32,740 bases of DNA from Bacteroidales bacterium (GTDB taxonomy: Bacteria; Bacteroidota; Bacteroidia; Bacteroidales; UBA932), in the NCBI GenBank assembly GCA_016281435.1, contig JAEEIQ010000115.1:1-32740 (forward strand). Reading direction: 5' to 3'. Below the pieces are notes generated by a model. That model was not told the origin of the DNA and made no database searches. It saw only the letters and a program-made list of their open reading frames with translations. Shown here piece after piece: positions 22,787 to 32,483 of this stretch; positions within the stretch are counted from its first letter, which is position 1; each line of letters opens with the position of its first letter. A program made the translations under genes and the position numbers.

Positions 22787-24175
22787 ATGCCTAACAGGAT
22801 ACCCAGAGTGCCGGTCCGCGAACAGGACCCCAAGGTCAGGGCGACCAATTTCGACGAGGTTTGCTACGGCTACAACCTCGAAGAGGCCATGCTGGAAGCA
22901 TCCAGATGCCTCCACTGCAGGAATCCGAGGTGCATCCAGGCCTGCCCGGTCAATATCAAGATTCCCAATTTCATAGGCCATGTGGTCTCCGGAGACATCG
23001 CCGCCGCTGCGGCCGTAATTGCGGAGGATTCGTCCCTTCCTGCCGTCTGCGGACGTGTCTGCCCGCAGGAAAGTCAGTGCGAAGGCAGCTGCGTGCTCGG
23101 AGTCAAGGGCGAGAGCGTTGCCATCGGCAAGCTCGAGAGGTTCGTTGCCGACTGGAGCAGGGAAAATGCTTCCGGGCATGAAGTGAAGACGGCCCCGGCC
23201 GGCGCTGCGAAAGTCGCGGTCATAGGGTCCGGTCCTGCCGGGCTGGCCTGCGCGAGCGACCTTGCGAAAGCCGGGTATGACGTGACCATCTTCGAGGCCC
23301 TGCACAAGGCCGGGGGAGTGCTGGAGTACGGCATACCCGAATTCCGCCTGCCCAAGGACAGCGTGCTGAAAGCTGAAATCGACGAAGTCCGGGCCCTCGG
23401 GGTCAAGATCGAGACTGATGTGATCATAGGCCGCACCATCACTATCGACCAGCTCTTCGACGAGGAAGGTTTCAAGGCCGTGTTCATCGGCACCGGAGCC
23501 GGCCTGCCGAAGTTCATGGGCATCCCCGGGGAGAACCTGAACGGGGTCTTTTCCGCCAACGAGTTCCTGACGCGCAACAACCTCATGAAGGCCTTCCGGG
23601 AGGACTATCTGACTCCCATCCACGCCGGAAAGAGCGTCTGCGTCGTCGGAGGAGGCAACGTGGCCATGGACGCCGCCCGCACGGCCCTGAGGCTCGGGGC
23701 CCATACGACCATAGTCTACCGCCGCACGGAGGTGGAGCTTCCCGCCCGCGTCGAGGAGGTCCATCATGCGCAGGAGGAAGGCATCGAATTCGCCATGCTG
23801 ACCAATCCCGTCGAGATTCTCGGCGACGAGAAGGGCTGGGTGCGCGCCCTCAGGTGCGTCAAGATGCAGCTGGGCGAGCCGGATGCGTCCGGGCGCCGTT
23901 CCCCCGTGCCCGTCGAAGGGTCCGAATTTGAAATTCCCACCGAGGTCGTGATCATGGCTCTCGGTACTTCTCCCAACCCGCTTATCAGCTCGACTACGGC
24001 CGGGCTGGAGACGACGCGGCGCGGGTGCCTCGTGGCCGACGAAGCCGGAGCCACGACGCGCCCCGGCGTGTTCGCCGGCGGTGACGCCGTCACCGGCGCC
24101 GCGACCGTCATTCTCGCGATGGGTGCCGGACGCAAGGCTGCTGCCGCCATCGACGAGTACCTGAAGTCACTCTGA
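22787..24175 (+). CDS. nfnB: NfnB-like subunit / glutamate synthase small-chain family FAD protein
   Basis: 462 residues. N-terminal Fe-S domain with Cys41, 44, 49, 53 (CLHCRNPRCIQACP) and Cys88, 92, 98, 102 (CGRVCPQESQCEGSC). FAD-binding GSGPAG at 147-152, NADPH-binding VGGGNVAMDAART at about 287-299, and C-terminal GVFAGGDAVTGAATVILAMGAGRKAA. The length and layout match NfnB and the homotetrameric NADPH-dependent glutamate synthase small-chain group. Pairing with an NfnA-like gene favours a ferredoxin:NADP transhydrogenase over glutamate synthesis. A GGGAGGGG tract before the start is an unusually good ribosome-binding site for this phylum. Confidence 0.92.
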   Translation: MPNRIPRVPVREQDPKVRATNFDEVCYGYNLEEAMLEASRCLHCRNPRCIQACPVNIKIPNFIGHVVSGDIAAAAAVIAEDSSLPAVCGRVCPQESQCEGSCVLGVKGESVAIGKLERFVADWSRENASGHEVKTAPAGAAKVAVIGSGPAGLACASDLAKAGYDVTIFEALHKAGGVLEYGIPEFRLPKDSVLKAEIDEVRALGVKIETDVIIGRTITIDQLFDEEGFKAVFIGTGAGLPKFMGIPGENLNGVFSANEFLTRNNLMKAFREDYLTPIHAGKSVCVVGGGNVAMDAARTALRLGAHTTIVYRRTEVELPARVEEVHHAQEEGIEFAMLTNPVEILGDEKGWVRALRCVKMQLGEPDASGRRSPVPVEGSEFEIPTEVVIMALGTSPNPLISSTTAGLETTRRGCLVADEAGATTRPGVFAGGDAVTGAATVILAMGAGRKAAAAIDEYLKSL

Positions 24176-24188
24176 ACATGCAGTTGAT

Positions 24189-26294
24189 ATGAAAACAAGC
24201 ACCCTGGCCCTCCTGCCGGCCCTTGCGCTGACGCTGGCCGCCGTTTCTTGCAAAATGGAAAACCCCCTTCTCAATGAATCCCCGCTGCCATATGGCGCGC
24301 CGCAGTTCGACAAGATAAAGAACTCCCATTACATGCCGGCTTTCGAGGCCGCGATAGCCGAGGGAAAGGCCGAAATCGACGCGATAGCCGGCAATCCCGA
24401 GCCCCCGACCTTCGAGAATACGGTCGAGGCCCTGGAGTACTGCGGAGAAAAGGAAGAACGCATATCCTCCATCTTCTACAACCTGATGGAGGCCGACACG
24501 GATGCAGAGATGCAGGAAATCGCGGAAAAGCTTTCCCCGATGATGACGGAATACTCTCTCTATCTAACTCTAAACGAGAAGATATTCCAAAGGGTCAAGG
24601 CCGTCTGGGACGCGAGGGAAACTCTTTCCCTCGACAGGGACCAGGAGCGTCTTCTCGAAAAGACATACAAGGGCTTCGTGTTCAATGGGGCGAACCTTTC
24701 CCCCGAGGACAAGGAACGTTACGGCAAACTCGAGGAGGAACTGAGCCTGCTGCGGCTCAAGTTCGGCAAGAACGTCCTTGCCGCGACCAACGCCTTTACC
24801 CTCGACATCACGGACGAGGCTGACCTTGAGGGCCTCCCGCAGTACGTCATCGACATGGCCGCCGCCACGGCCGCCGAGAAGGGCAGGACCGGCTGGGTAT
24901 TCGACCTCTCGGCCCCGAGCTACTCCCCGTTCATGAAATTCAGCGCCAGGCGCGACCTGCGCGAAAAGCTCTGGGTGGCATACCGCAGCCGCGCCTTCGA
25001 AGGCAAGTTCGACAACCAGGAAGTCTGCCGCCAGATTGCAGGAAAGCGCATCGAGATTGCCAACTTGCTGGGGTACAGGACCTTCGCTGACTATTCCCTC
25101 GATGACAGGATGCTGAAGGACGTTGACCATGTCCGTTCATTCATGAAGGAACTGACCGACCCGTCCCTTCCCGCAGCCCGCAAGGACGTCGAAGAAGTCC
25201 TCGCCTATGCGCGCGAGAACGGTTTCGAAGATAACGAACTGAAGGCCTGGGACTTCGCATACTGGGCGGAGAAAATGCGCGTCGCCCGCTACGACCTCAG
25301 CGACGAGGAACTCAAGCCCTACTTCAAGCTCGAAAACTGCATCGATGCGGTCCTCGGACTCGCCACCCGCCTATACGGCCTGCAGTTTACGGAGCGCAAG
25401 GATATCCCCGTGTACCACAAGGACGTCAAGGTCTTCGACGTGACGGACGAAAGCGGCCGCCACATGGCCCTGTTCTACTGCGACTTCTTCCCCCGCGAGA
25501 GCAAGAGGGGAGGAGCCTGGATGACCGAGTTCCGCGGCCAGAGCATACGGGACGGCGTCGAGCGCAGGCCGTTCATCTCGATAGTCTGCAACTTCTCCAA
25601 GCCCACCAAGGACGCTCCGTCGCTGCTGACGCACGACGAACTGACGACCTTCCTGCACGAGTTCGGCCATTCCCTGCACGGGATCCTTGCCGAAGGCCGC
25701 TACCCGTCGCTCACCGGCACCAACGTGGACCACGACTTCGTGGAGCTCCCCTCGCAGATAATGGAGAACTGGGCTTTCGAGCCGGAATACCTCAAGAGTT
25801 TCGCGCGCCGTTACGACACCGGCGAGGTCATCCCCGATGAACTGATTGCCAAGATCGTGGCCGCGAAGAACTACCTTGCCGCCTACTTCCAGATCGGGCA
25901 GCTCCAGTACGGCACCCTCGACATGGCATGGCACAGCCTCGAAAAGCTTCCCGACTGCAGCGCGAACGAGTTCGAGAAGAAGGCCCTTGCCCCGCTCCGG
26001 GTGCTGCCGGCCGATTCCCGCGTCTGCACCTCCACTTCGTTCAGCCACATCTTCAAGGGCGGGTATGCCGCCGGATATTACTCCTACAAATGGGCCGAAG
26101 TGCTCGAAGCCGACGCGTTCTCCCTCTTCGAGGAGAAAGGCATCTTCAACAGGGAAGTCTCAGACAGTTTCCGCCGCGAGATCCTCAGCCGTGGCAGCAG
26201 CGAGGACGAGGCCGTCCTCTACCGCAACTTCCGCGGCCATGACCCCAAGCCTGAAGCCCTCCTCATCAAGCTCGGGATTATCGAAGGGAACTGA
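24189..26294 (+). CDS. dcp: M3-family peptidyl-dipeptidase (Dcp-like) lipoprotein
   Basis: 701 residues with lipobox AAVSC (Cys21), so predicted envelope-anchored. The zinc site HEFGHSLHG is at 490-498 (His490, Glu491, His494), with the third ligand Glu519 in FVELPSQIMENW. Other M3 hallmarks are present: an N-terminal helical domain, CDFFPRESKRGGAWM, YYSYKWAEVLEADAFSLF and the terminal RGHDPKPEALL. Family members release dipeptides from the C-terminus of oligopeptides. It begins 13 bases after the nfnB-like gene, so it is probably transcribed with it, although the link is not functional in any obvious way. Its stop abuts directly the stop of the opposite-strand gene. Confidence 0.95.
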   Translation: MKTSTLALLPALALTLAAVSCKMENPLLNESPLPYGAPQFDKIKNSHYMPAFEAAIAEGKAEIDAIAGNPEPPTFENTVEALEYCGEKEERISSIFYNLMEADTDAEMQEIAEKLSPMMTEYSLYLTLNEKIFQRVKAVWDARETLSLDRDQERLLEKTYKGFVFNGANLSPEDKERYGKLEEELSLLRLKFGKNVLAATNAFTLDITDEADLEGLPQYVIDMAAATAAEKGRTGWVFDLSAPSYSPFMKFSARRDLREKLWVAYRSRAFEGKFDNQEVCRQIAGKRIEIANLLGYRTFADYSLDDRMLKDVDHVRSFMKELTDPSLPAARKDVEEVLAYARENGFEDNELKAWDFAYWAEKMRVARYDLSDEELKPYFKLENCIDAVLGLATRLYGLQFTERKDIPVYHKDVKVFDVTDESGRHMALFYCDFFPRESKRGGAWMTEFRGQSIRDGVERRPFISIVCNFSKPTKDAPSLLTHDELTTFLHEFGHSLHGILAEGRYPSLTGTNVDHDFVELPSQIMENWAFEPEYLKSFARRYDTGEVIPDELIAKIVAAKNYLAAYFQIGQLQYGTLDMAWHSLEKLPDCSANEFEKKALAPLRVLPADSRVCTSTSFSHIFKGGYAAGYYSYKWAEVLEADAFSLFEEKGIFNREVSDSFRREILSRGSSEDEAVLYRNFRGHDPKPEALLIKLGIIEGN

Positions 26295-27272
26295 TTATTT
26301 CCTTCGGAGTGTCAGAAGGAGGTAACTGACAAGGCCGGAGACCATGATGGTGATGGCCTGGGATTCGTGGGCAAGGGTCGCATAGACAATCCCGGTCTCC
26401 CAAGGCACTCCGAAGAGGCCGCTGAGGGTCAGCGTGACGAAATAATGGTAGGTCCCGAATCCGCCGGGGGCGGGGACCATCGACGAGAGGCTGCCCGCCG
26501 CCATAAGGAGAAGGGCGTCCATGATGGTCAGGTGGCCTACCGCTGGGAAGGCTTGTATTATGCACACGCACATGAACCAGTAGCATGTCCAGATACCGAC
26601 GGAATAAATCAGGAACCACCCCTTGTGGTGCATTTTCCCGACAGACTTGATTCCCTGCCACATTCCGTCCATCAGGCCGTAAACCTTGGCGCACAGGCGG
26701 CTGCGGTCTCTCAGCTTCACGATGGCGAAAAAGAGTGCGGCAAGCAGCAGCAGGGCTCCGGCTGGAATGAGCCAGGCCCCCTGGCCCAGCTTCGCTACGA
26801 GCGGCTGCCAGATGTTCCCGGCGAAGAAGCTGCCCGCCCCTCCCCAGTCGCACAGCAGTACGAGCAGGTAAACCATCACGATGAGCAGCAGGTCCCAGGC
26901 CCGCTCGAGGATTATCGTGCCGAAGGTCTTGTCGAAGCCGGCCTTGTCCGTGGAGACGACAGCGCTGCGGGCCACTTCTCCCGATGCGGGAATGATGCAG
27001 TTCGAAAGGTGGCAGATGCAGACGGCGGCGATGGTCCGAGCCCGGCTGATGCCGGCGTCAAGGGGCTTCAGGAGCATGTTCCAGCGCAGCCCGCGGAGAA
27101 CGGACGACAGAAGTCCGAGGCACATCGAAACGGCGACCCACGCCCAGTGTGTCTGCTTCAGACCGGCGGCGAATTCTTTCCAATCCACACGCCTGAAGGA
27201 GAACCACAGAAGGACTCCCGCCAGCGCGAATGAGAGTATGTATTTGAGCGCTTTTCCCAGTTTCGGATTCAT
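26295..27272 (-). CDS. integral membrane protein, LPG_synthase_TM / flippase-like family
   Basis: 325 residues with about eight membrane helices. Family signals: LSSVLRGLRWNMLLKP, CICHLSNCIIPASGEVARSAVVS, FGTIILERAWDLLLI, and near the C-terminus SLSSMVPAPGGFGTYHYFV. These match the membrane domain shared by lysylphosphatidylglycerol synthase and uncharacterised UPF0104 proteins; the soluble synthase domain is absent. Members are implicated in moving lipids or lipid-linked molecules across the inner membrane, but the substrate here is unknown. A TAnnTTTG promoter box sits only 7 bases before the start codon. Confidence 0.9.
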   Translation of the reverse strand: MNPKLGKALKYILSFALAGVLLWFSFRRVDWKEFAAGLKQTHWAWVAVSMCLGLLSSVLRGLRWNMLLKPLDAGISRARTIAAVCICHLSNCIIPASGEVARSAVVSTDKAGFDKTFGTIILERAWDLLLIVMVYLLVLLCDWGGAGSFFAGNIWQPLVAKLGQGAWLIPAGALLLLAALFFAIVKLRDRSRLCAKVYGLMDGMWQGIKSVGKMHHKGWFLIYSVGIWTCYWFMCVCIIQAFPAVGHLTIMDALLLMAAGSLSSMVPAPGGFGTYHYFVTLTLSGLFGVPWETGIVYATLAHESQAITIMVSGLVSYLLLTLRRK

Positions 27273-27279
27273 GTCGCCG

Positions 27280-27287
27280 CAAATTTA
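27280..27287 (-). promoter_or_regulatory. promoter -7 box for the flippase-like gene
   Basis: TAAATTTG on the minus strand, an exact consensus match. Its last base is 7 bases before the ATG, so the transcript would be leaderless or nearly so. A small CCCGC-TAT-GCGGG hairpin lies at 27306-27318 between this box and the divergent ones. Confidence 0.5.
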
Positions 27288-27347
27288 AGAATTAAATAGT
27301 ATATTCCCGCTATGCGGGCATTTCCTGCTGCACCTCGGAAAACCAAA

Positions 27348-27383
27348 TAAATTTGTTTTTCTCTCGGTTTGCAAGTAAATTTG
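27348..27383 (+). promoter_or_regulatory. tandem promoter boxes for the pfkB-cysS operon
   Basis: Two exact copies of TAAATTTG, at 27348-27355 and 27376-27383, lie 28 bases apart. The TTTG of the first is 20 bases before the second box, so it can serve as its -33 element. The second gives a leader of about 18 bases to ATG 27406. Confidence 0.6.
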
Positions 27384-27405
27384 TTTCTTGCAAAAACCGT
27401 ACTAT

Positions 27406-28398
27406 ATGAAATCCATCCTTGGAATAGGAAACGCCCTCACGGATATCCTGGCTGTTCTTCCGGACGACACGCTCCTTCGGGAGTTCCATCTCCCCATCGG
27501 GAGCATGCAGCACGTGGACAAGGAGACGGGGGACAAGATCTGGACGGCGCTGAGGCCTCTCGGGGTGCATTATGTCGCCGGCGGGTCGGCCGCTAACACG
27601 ATTACTTGCGCCGCTATCCTCGGGATGCCTTCCGGCTTCATCGGAAAGGTCGGGGACGACGAACTGGGGCATCTTTTCCAGTCCGACCAGGAGCAGTACG
27701 GGGTGCGCTGCAACCTGCTGAAGGGCAGGGATCCTTCCGGCCGCTCGATGGTCTTCATCTCGGGGCCCAATGCCGAGCGGACCTTTGCCGTGTATCTCGG
27801 GGCGGCCCTCGAGCTCGTGCCGGAGGACCTCCGGCCGGAGTATTTCGAGGGGTACGACTATTTCCATATCGAAGGCTATCTGGTGCAGAACCAGGCGCTT
27901 ATCCGCCGGGCCGTGGAGATGGCGAAGGCGGCGGGGTGCATTATCTCGATCGACATGGCCTCATACAATGTCGTCGAGTCCAACGCCACTTTCCTGCACG
28001 ACCTTATCGACCGTTATGTAGATATCGTGTTCGCCAACGAAACGGAGTCCAAGGCCTTCACGAAGAAGGAAAATCCCCGTGAGGCCCTCGACGAGATAGC
28101 CGGCAGTTGCAAGATCGCCGTCGTCAAGGTCGGCAAGGACGGCAGCTGGGTGAAGTCAGGGGACGAGGTCCATTTCATAGAGGCCTGGCCCGCCTCCCCT
28201 GTGGATGCCACAGGAGCGGGCGACACTTATGCCGCAGGCTTCCTCTATGCCCATGCACAGGGGTATCCCCTGGAGGTTTGCGGCGAGATAGGCTCGATCA
28301 TTGCGGCGAAGGTGGTCGAGGTGATAGGAACCAAGATAGACATCCCGCGCTGGCGCGACGCCAAGCTGGAAATACGCGACCTATGCTCGAATCTCTGA
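27406..28398 (+). CDS. PfkB-family carbohydrate/nucleoside kinase
   Basis: 330 residues from ATG 27406; a TTG six codons earlier overlaps the promoter trailer and is less likely. PfkB signatures: N-terminal GGSAANT at 59-65 and C-terminal DATGAGDTYAAGF with catalytic Asp273. The lid segment GRSMVFISGPNAERTF and the middle FHIEGYLVQN resemble adenosine kinase-like and ribokinase-like members common in Bacteroidales, but the substrate is not determined by these motifs. Cytoplasmic. It is the first gene of a five-gene operon, and the following gene starts inside its last 16 bases. Confidence 0.93.
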   Translation: MKSILGIGNALTDILAVLPDDTLLREFHLPIGSMQHVDKETGDKIWTALRPLGVHYVAGGSAANTITCAAILGMPSGFIGKVGDDELGHLFQSDQEQYGVRCNLLKGRDPSGRSMVFISGPNAERTFAVYLGAALELVPEDLRPEYFEGYDYFHIEGYLVQNQALIRRAVEMAKAAGCIISIDMASYNVVESNATFLHDLIDRYVDIVFANETESKAFTKKENPREALDEIAGSCKIAVVKVGKDGSWVKSGDEVHFIEAWPASPVDATGAGDTYAAGFLYAHAQGYPLEVCGEIGSIIAAKVVEVIGTKIDIPRWRDAKLEIRDLCSNL

Positions 28399-28904
28399 AA
28401 TCCGCCCTGCGCAAAAGGGCCCTCAGGCGCCACGTGAGCGCAGTCCCGACCGGCATCGTCCCTCTTGGGAAGGTGCGGAAGGTCACCGTGTTCATGGACG
28501 CCGGGCAGGAGGACGCTTCCGGATGCGCGAAGGCTGTCCGGGAGTGGTTCGCCGGGAAGGGGAAGGAATTGCGCATATACGCCCTCGCGCCCTCGAAGGA
28601 TACGCCTCCGGTGGACGGAGCCTTGAACCTGCGCCCGGCCTCGCTTGATCTCCTCGGCCGCGTTCGCCGTTCGAAAAAGGTACCCGCCGTGGACGGGAAG
28701 GAGGATCTTTTCATCTCCCTTTTCGACGGAGATCCCTTCGCCGTGGAGTATGCCGCCGTTTCGAGCGGGGCGTCCTTCAAGGTCGGCCGTGTCCAGCTCC
28801 CCGGGGACATGTACGACCTCGTGGTCAATGCTCCCGAAGGTGAGAACTGCACGCAGGAAGCGGCCTTCGCGGAAATGGTAAAACTAATGGGAATCATAAA
28901 ATGA
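28383..28904 (+). CDS. DUF6913-like protein
   Basis: 173 residues. ATG 28383 lies inside the end of the kinase gene (16-nt overlap, different frame); longer readings upstream would run deep into that gene. Features are a short basic N-terminus (KSALRKRALRRH), a KVRKVTVFMDA strand, EDLFISLFDGDPFAVEYAAVSSGASFKVGR, MYDLVVNAP and a terminal FAEMVKLMGIIK. These match a small uncharacterised family that I recall as conserved in Bacteroidetes. No signal peptide or catalytic motif is visible. Coupled translation with the kinase and proximity to the MBL gene suggest a housekeeping role. Confidence 0.8.
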   Translation: MLESLKSALRKRALRRHVSAVPTGIVPLGKVRKVTVFMDAGQEDASGCAKAVREWFAGKGKELRIYALAPSKDTPPVDGALNLRPASLDLLGRVRRSKKVPAVDGKEDLFISLFDGDPFAVEYAAVSSGASFKVGRVQLPGDMYDLVVNAPEGENCTQEAAFAEMVKLMGIIK

Positions 28905-28911
28905 CAGATAG

Positions 28912-30132
28912 ATGAAACGTGTTGTCCTGTTGATCGCCGTTGCACTGCTGGCCCTCCCGGCCGGCTCGCAGGAAAAGCAGCTTCCCGCCTGGCAGGAAGG
29001 TTGTCTTGATATCCATAACATCGCCACCCGGTGCGGAGATTGTACCTTCATCGTGATGCCCGACGGTACCACGATGCTGATAGACGCCGGTGACATGCGG
29101 AAGTCAACCTGGGACACGCATGCCCTTCCCGACGATTCCCGCACTCCCGCTGAGTGGATCGTGAACTACATCGGCAAGGTCGCGAAGCCCGGGACAGGGA
29201 AGATTGATTATATGATGCTGACCCATTTCCATGCCGACCACATGGGCAACGTCAAGGCCCTTGTCCCCGGGAAGCACGGGTACAAGGTCGCCGGCCTTTC
29301 CGAGGTCGGGGAGCATCTGCCTTTCGGCAAGATCGTGGACCGCGGCTGGCCGGATTATTCCTTCCCGTCTGAGGCGTACGTGGACAAGTCCAACAAGGGC
29401 TTCATGCCCGAGTACCGCAAGTTCGTCGAGTATCAGGTGACGGAAGGTGGGGCCGTGGCCGAGAAGTTCGCCGTCGCTTCGAAGACCCAGTTCTCCCTCG
29501 TGCATGATCCTGCGGCCTACAAGGGGAAGTTCGAGATATTCAACGTGGCGGGCAACGCGTCCCGCGCCACCGGCAAGGGCAAAAAGACGGTCAGGATGTA
29601 CACTTCGTCCGAGAACCCTGAAAAGTTCGACGAGAACATGTTCAGCTGCGCCATCCGCCTGCAGTACGGCAAGTTCGTGTATTATAACGGAGGCGACCTT
29701 TCGGGCAACAACTACGGTCCCGGCAAATCTCCCGCCCATAACCGCGACTATGAGTCCCAGATAGCCGACCTCGTCGGCAAGGTGCAGGTGCTGAAGGCAG
29801 ACCACCATGGCTGGAAGGATACCTGCAACCCTTATTTTCTCTGGCGTCTCGCCCCCGAGGCCGTGGTCTTCCAGGCCAGCCACATCCGCCATCCCTGGTG
29901 GGAGACGGTCCGCCGCCTTATCGACCCCCAGCTGCCCGGCGCGAGGGAACTGTACGTGACTTCGGATTCGGGCAAGGTGAACATCCCCGACGAGCTCTGG
30001 GAGCACCTGCACAAGCCCGGCCACGTCGTGATCAGGGTTTATCCCGGCGGCGACAGCTGGCAGGTGTTCGTGCTGGACGCGCGTTCCGGAGACTACCGCG
30101 TGATAGAAGAATCAGATTTGAAGAAACTTTAA
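28912..30132 (+). CDS. secreted metallo-beta-lactamase-fold hydrolase
   Basis: 406 residues with a signal peptide ([19 protein letters not shown]). The metal motif THFHADHMG holds His105, His107, Asp109 and His110, the MBL HxHxDH site. Upstream is the usual [20 protein letters not shown]; downstream are [17 protein letters not shown] and ASHIRHPWW, which supply further ligands. The pattern resembles ComEC/Rec2-type and related extracytoplasmic MBL proteins rather than a true beta-lactamase. Substrate unknown: phosphodiester or nucleotide-like substrates are typical of that branch. It sits 7 bases after the DUF6913-like gene and 4 bases before cysS. Confidence 0.9.
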   Translation: MKRVVLLIAVALLALPAGSQEKQLPAWQEGCLDIHNIATRCGDCTFIVMPDGTTMLIDAGDMRKSTWDTHALPDDSRTPAEWIVNYIGKVAKPGTGKIDYMMLTHFHADHMGNVKALVPGKHGYKVAGLSEVGEHLPFGKIVDRGWPDYSFPSEAYVDKSNKGFMPEYRKFVEYQVTEGGAVAEKFAVASKTQFSLVHDPAAYKGKFEIFNVAGNASRATGKGKKTVRMYTSSENPEKFDENMFSCAIRLQYGKFVYYNGGDLSGNNYGPGKSPAHNRDYESQIADLVGKVQVLKADHHGWKDTCNPYFLWRLAPEAVVFQASHIRHPWWETVRRLIDPQLPGARELYVTSDSGKVNIPDELWEHLHKPGHVVIRVYPGGDSWQVFVLDARSGDYRVIEESDLKKL

Positions 30133-30136
30133 TCGT

Positions 30137-31663
30137 ATGAGAGATATTTTCCTGACCAATACGCTGACGCACCGCAAGGAACTGTTCGTGCCCGTGAATC
30201 CGGGCCATGTGGGTATGTATGTCTGCGGTCCGACCGTTTACGGCGACGCGCATCTCGGGCACGCCCGCCCGGGAATCACCTACGACGTGCTTTTCAAGCT
30301 CCTGCGGCACCTCGGCTACAAGGTCCGCTATGTGCGCAACATCACCGACGTTGGCCATCTGGAGAACGATGCCGACGAAGGGGAGGACAAGATAGCGAAG
30401 AAGGCCAGGCTCGAGCAGCTGGAGCCGATGGAGGTCGTCCAGACCTATACCCTGCGCTACCATGAGGCCATGCGCCTTCTGAATGTCGCGCCGCCTTCGA
30501 TCGAGCCCCGCGCTTCCGGACACATCGTGGAGCAGATAGAGGCCGTCAAGAAGATCCTTGCGGCCGGTTATGCCTACGAGAGCAACGGCAGCATCTATTT
30601 CGACGTGCGCAAGTACAACGAGGACCATAAGTACGGCATCCTTTCCGGCCGCAACCTCGAGGATACGCTCGAAGGGACCCGCAGCCTCGACGGCCAGGAC
30701 GACAAGAGGGCCCCGTTCGACTTCGCCCTCTGGAAAAAGGCCGAGCCGCAGCATATCATGAGGTGGCCATCCCCTTGGGGCGAAGGCTTCCCCGGCTGGC
30801 ACCTCGAGTGCTCCGTGATGGGGGAGAAGTACCTCGGCCACGAGTTCGACATCCACGGCGGCGGCATGGACCTGATGTTCCCGCACCATGAGTGCGAGAT
30901 CGCCCAGAACGTCGCTTCCCGCGGCACGCAGGGCGTGCATTACTGGGTCCACAACAACATGATCACCATCGGCGGGCAGAAGATGGGCAAGTCACTCGGG
31001 AACTTCATCACCCTGCCGGAGCTTTTCTCCGGTTCGCATCCGAAGCTCAGCCAGGCTTACAGCCCGATGACCATACGTTTCTTCGTCCTGCAGGCCCATT
31101 ACCGCGGGACTCTGGATTTCTCCAACGACGCCTTGCAGGCGGCCGAGAAGGGATTGAAGCGCCTGATGCAGGCTTCGCGCGACCTTCACGCCATGGCAGG
31201 GGCGAAGGCTCCGGCCTTCCCGTACGGAGAGATTTCCGAAGCAGTTGCGCCTGAGGTTTGCGGCGCCGATTCGGCCGAGATCAAGGCCGTTTTCGACGGT
31301 GTGTACGAAGCCCTTTGCGACGATATGAACACTCCCGTCGCCCTTTCGCACATCGCGGAAGCCGTGCGCATCATCAATTCCGCGAAGGCTGGCTCGCTGA
31401 TGCTTTCCGCCGCCGACCTGGCCGCGCTCGTGCAGATCTTCGACGACATAGTGTTCGGCGTGCTCGGTCTTCGTGACGAGGAGGCGGCCGCCGGCTCTTC
31501 CGTCAACGTCATCGACGGCCTCATGAAGATGGTCCTCGAGCAGAGGGCCGCCGCCAGGGCCGCGAAGGACTGGGCCGCTTCCGACCATATCCGGGACAGC
31601 CTCAAGGCTCTCGGCATCACTGTCAAGGACACTAAAGACGGCGCGGAATGGACTCTGGATTGA
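30137..31663 (+). CDS. cysS: cysteinyl-tRNA synthetase
   Basis: 508 residues, usual for the family. Class I synthetase signatures: HLGH at 39-42 (HIGH motif) and KMGKS at 282-286 (KMSKS motif with Gly for Ser). Zinc-binding positions include Cys30 ([15 protein letters not shown]), Cys225 (HLECSVMG) and the HHECEIAQ segment. The central block FPGWHLECS and [12 protein letters not shown] is highly conserved. It charges tRNA-Cys in the cytoplasm. The C-terminus overlaps the start of the exonuclease gene by 16 bases, so translation of the two is linked. Confidence 0.98.
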   Translation: MRDIFLTNTLTHRKELFVPVNPGHVGMYVCGPTVYGDAHLGHARPGITYDVLFKLLRHLGYKVRYVRNITDVGHLENDADEGEDKIAKKARLEQLEPMEVVQTYTLRYHEAMRLLNVAPPSIEPRASGHIVEQIEAVKKILAAGYAYESNGSIYFDVRKYNEDHKYGILSGRNLEDTLEGTRSLDGQDDKRAPFDFALWKKAEPQHIMRWPSPWGEGFPGWHLECSVMGEKYLGHEFDIHGGGMDLMFPHHECEIAQNVASRGTQGVHYWVHNNMITIGGQKMGKSLGNFITLPELFSGSHPKLSQAYSPMTIRFFVLQAHYRGTLDFSNDALQAAEKGLKRLMQASRDLHAMAGAKAPAFPYGEISEAVAPEVCGADSAEIKAVFDGVYEALCDDMNTPVALSHIAEAVRIINSAKAGSLMLSAADLAALVQIFDDIVFGVLGLRDEEAAAGSSVNVIDGLMKMVLEQRAAARAAKDWAASDHIRDSLKALGITVKDTKDGAEWTLD

Positions 31664-32409
31664 AATTCATCTCCTGGAACGTGAACGGCCTCCGTGCCGT
31701 TGCGGGGAAGGGCTTCGCCGATATTTTCGTCGACCTTGACGCGGATTTCTTCTGCCTTCAGGAGACGAAGTTGCAGGCCGGCCAGATAGACCTCGAGTTC
31801 CTCGGATACCGGTCTTTCTGGAATTATGCCGACAAGAAGGGCTATTCCGGCACGGCCATCTATACGAAGCACGACCCCCTTTCCGTCGTGAACGGGATCG
31901 GGGTCGACGAGCACGACCATGAAGGCCGCGTAATCACCCTCGAGATGCCGGATTTCTATCTGGTGGACGTGTATGTCCCCAATTCGCAGGACGGCCTGCG
32001 CCGGCTGGATTATCGCATGCGCTGGGAGGATGATTTTCGGGCGTATCTCCGCAGCCTGGCCTCGCGCAAAGGGGTCGTGGTGTGCGGGGACATGAACGTG
32101 GCGCATCAGGAGATTGACCTGAAGAATCCGGATACCAATCATTTCAACGCCGGTTTTTCCGATGAGGAGCGGGGCAAGATGACCGAGCTCCTGGGCGCCG
32201 GTTTCCATGACACTTGGCGTGAATTGAATCCCGACGGGGTCAAATATTCATGGTGGTCTTACCGCATGGCCGCCCGCGAGAGGAACGTTGGTTGGCGTAT
32301 CGATTATTTCCTTGTTTCCGACTCCCTGCGTCCCCGGGTCGCTTCCGCGGATATCCACAACGAGATTTTCGGCTCCGACCATTGCCCTGTCGAACTGGTG
32401 CTCGGATAG
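31648..32409 (+). CDS. xth: exodeoxyribonuclease III / AP endonuclease (ExoA-like)
   Basis: 253 residues. Exonuclease III family motifs in order: [17 protein letters not shown] (metal ligand Glu39), [22 protein letters not shown] (Asp148, Asn150), WRIDYFL and SDHCPVE (Asp244, His245). It repairs abasic sites and removes 3' blocks in DNA. ATG 31648 lies within the last codons of cysS, a different frame, and gives the conserved N-terminus after six residues. Last gene of the kinase-cysS operon; the 74-bp gap after it contains the promoter of the next gene and a weak CCGTTTT/AAAACGG stem. Confidence 0.97.
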   Translation: MDSGLKFISWNVNGLRAVAGKGFADIFVDLDADFFCLQETKLQAGQIDLEFLGYRSFWNYADKKGYSGTAIYTKHDPLSVVNGIGVDEHDHEGRVITLEMPDFYLVDVYVPNSQDGLRRLDYRMRWEDDFRAYLRSLASRKGVVVCGDMNVAHQEIDLKNPDTNHFNAGFSDEERGKMTELLGAGFHDTWRELNPDGVKYSWWSYRMAARERNVGWRIDYFLVSDSLRPRVASADIHNEIFGSDHCPVELVLG

Positions 32410-32470
32410 AAGTATAGTCCGTTTTTATATTAATTGTTTCCGGCGCTGCGGCGAAAACGGAAAAAACGTC

Positions 32471-32478
32471 TATTTTTG
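32471..32478 (+). promoter_or_regulatory. promoter -7 box for the last lipoprotein gene
   Basis: TATTTTTG, exact TAnnTTTG match, only 5 bases before the ATG at 32484, which predicts a leaderless or almost leaderless mRNA. Confidence 0.5.
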
Positions 32479-32483
32479 TCATC

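Noticed and set aside
21938..23767. 609-codon minus-strand frame across both Nfn-like genes
   Set aside because: Spans two genuine plus-strand genes with Fe-S and nucleotide-binding motifs; product is low-complexity and Gly/Asp/His-rich, typical of a shadow.
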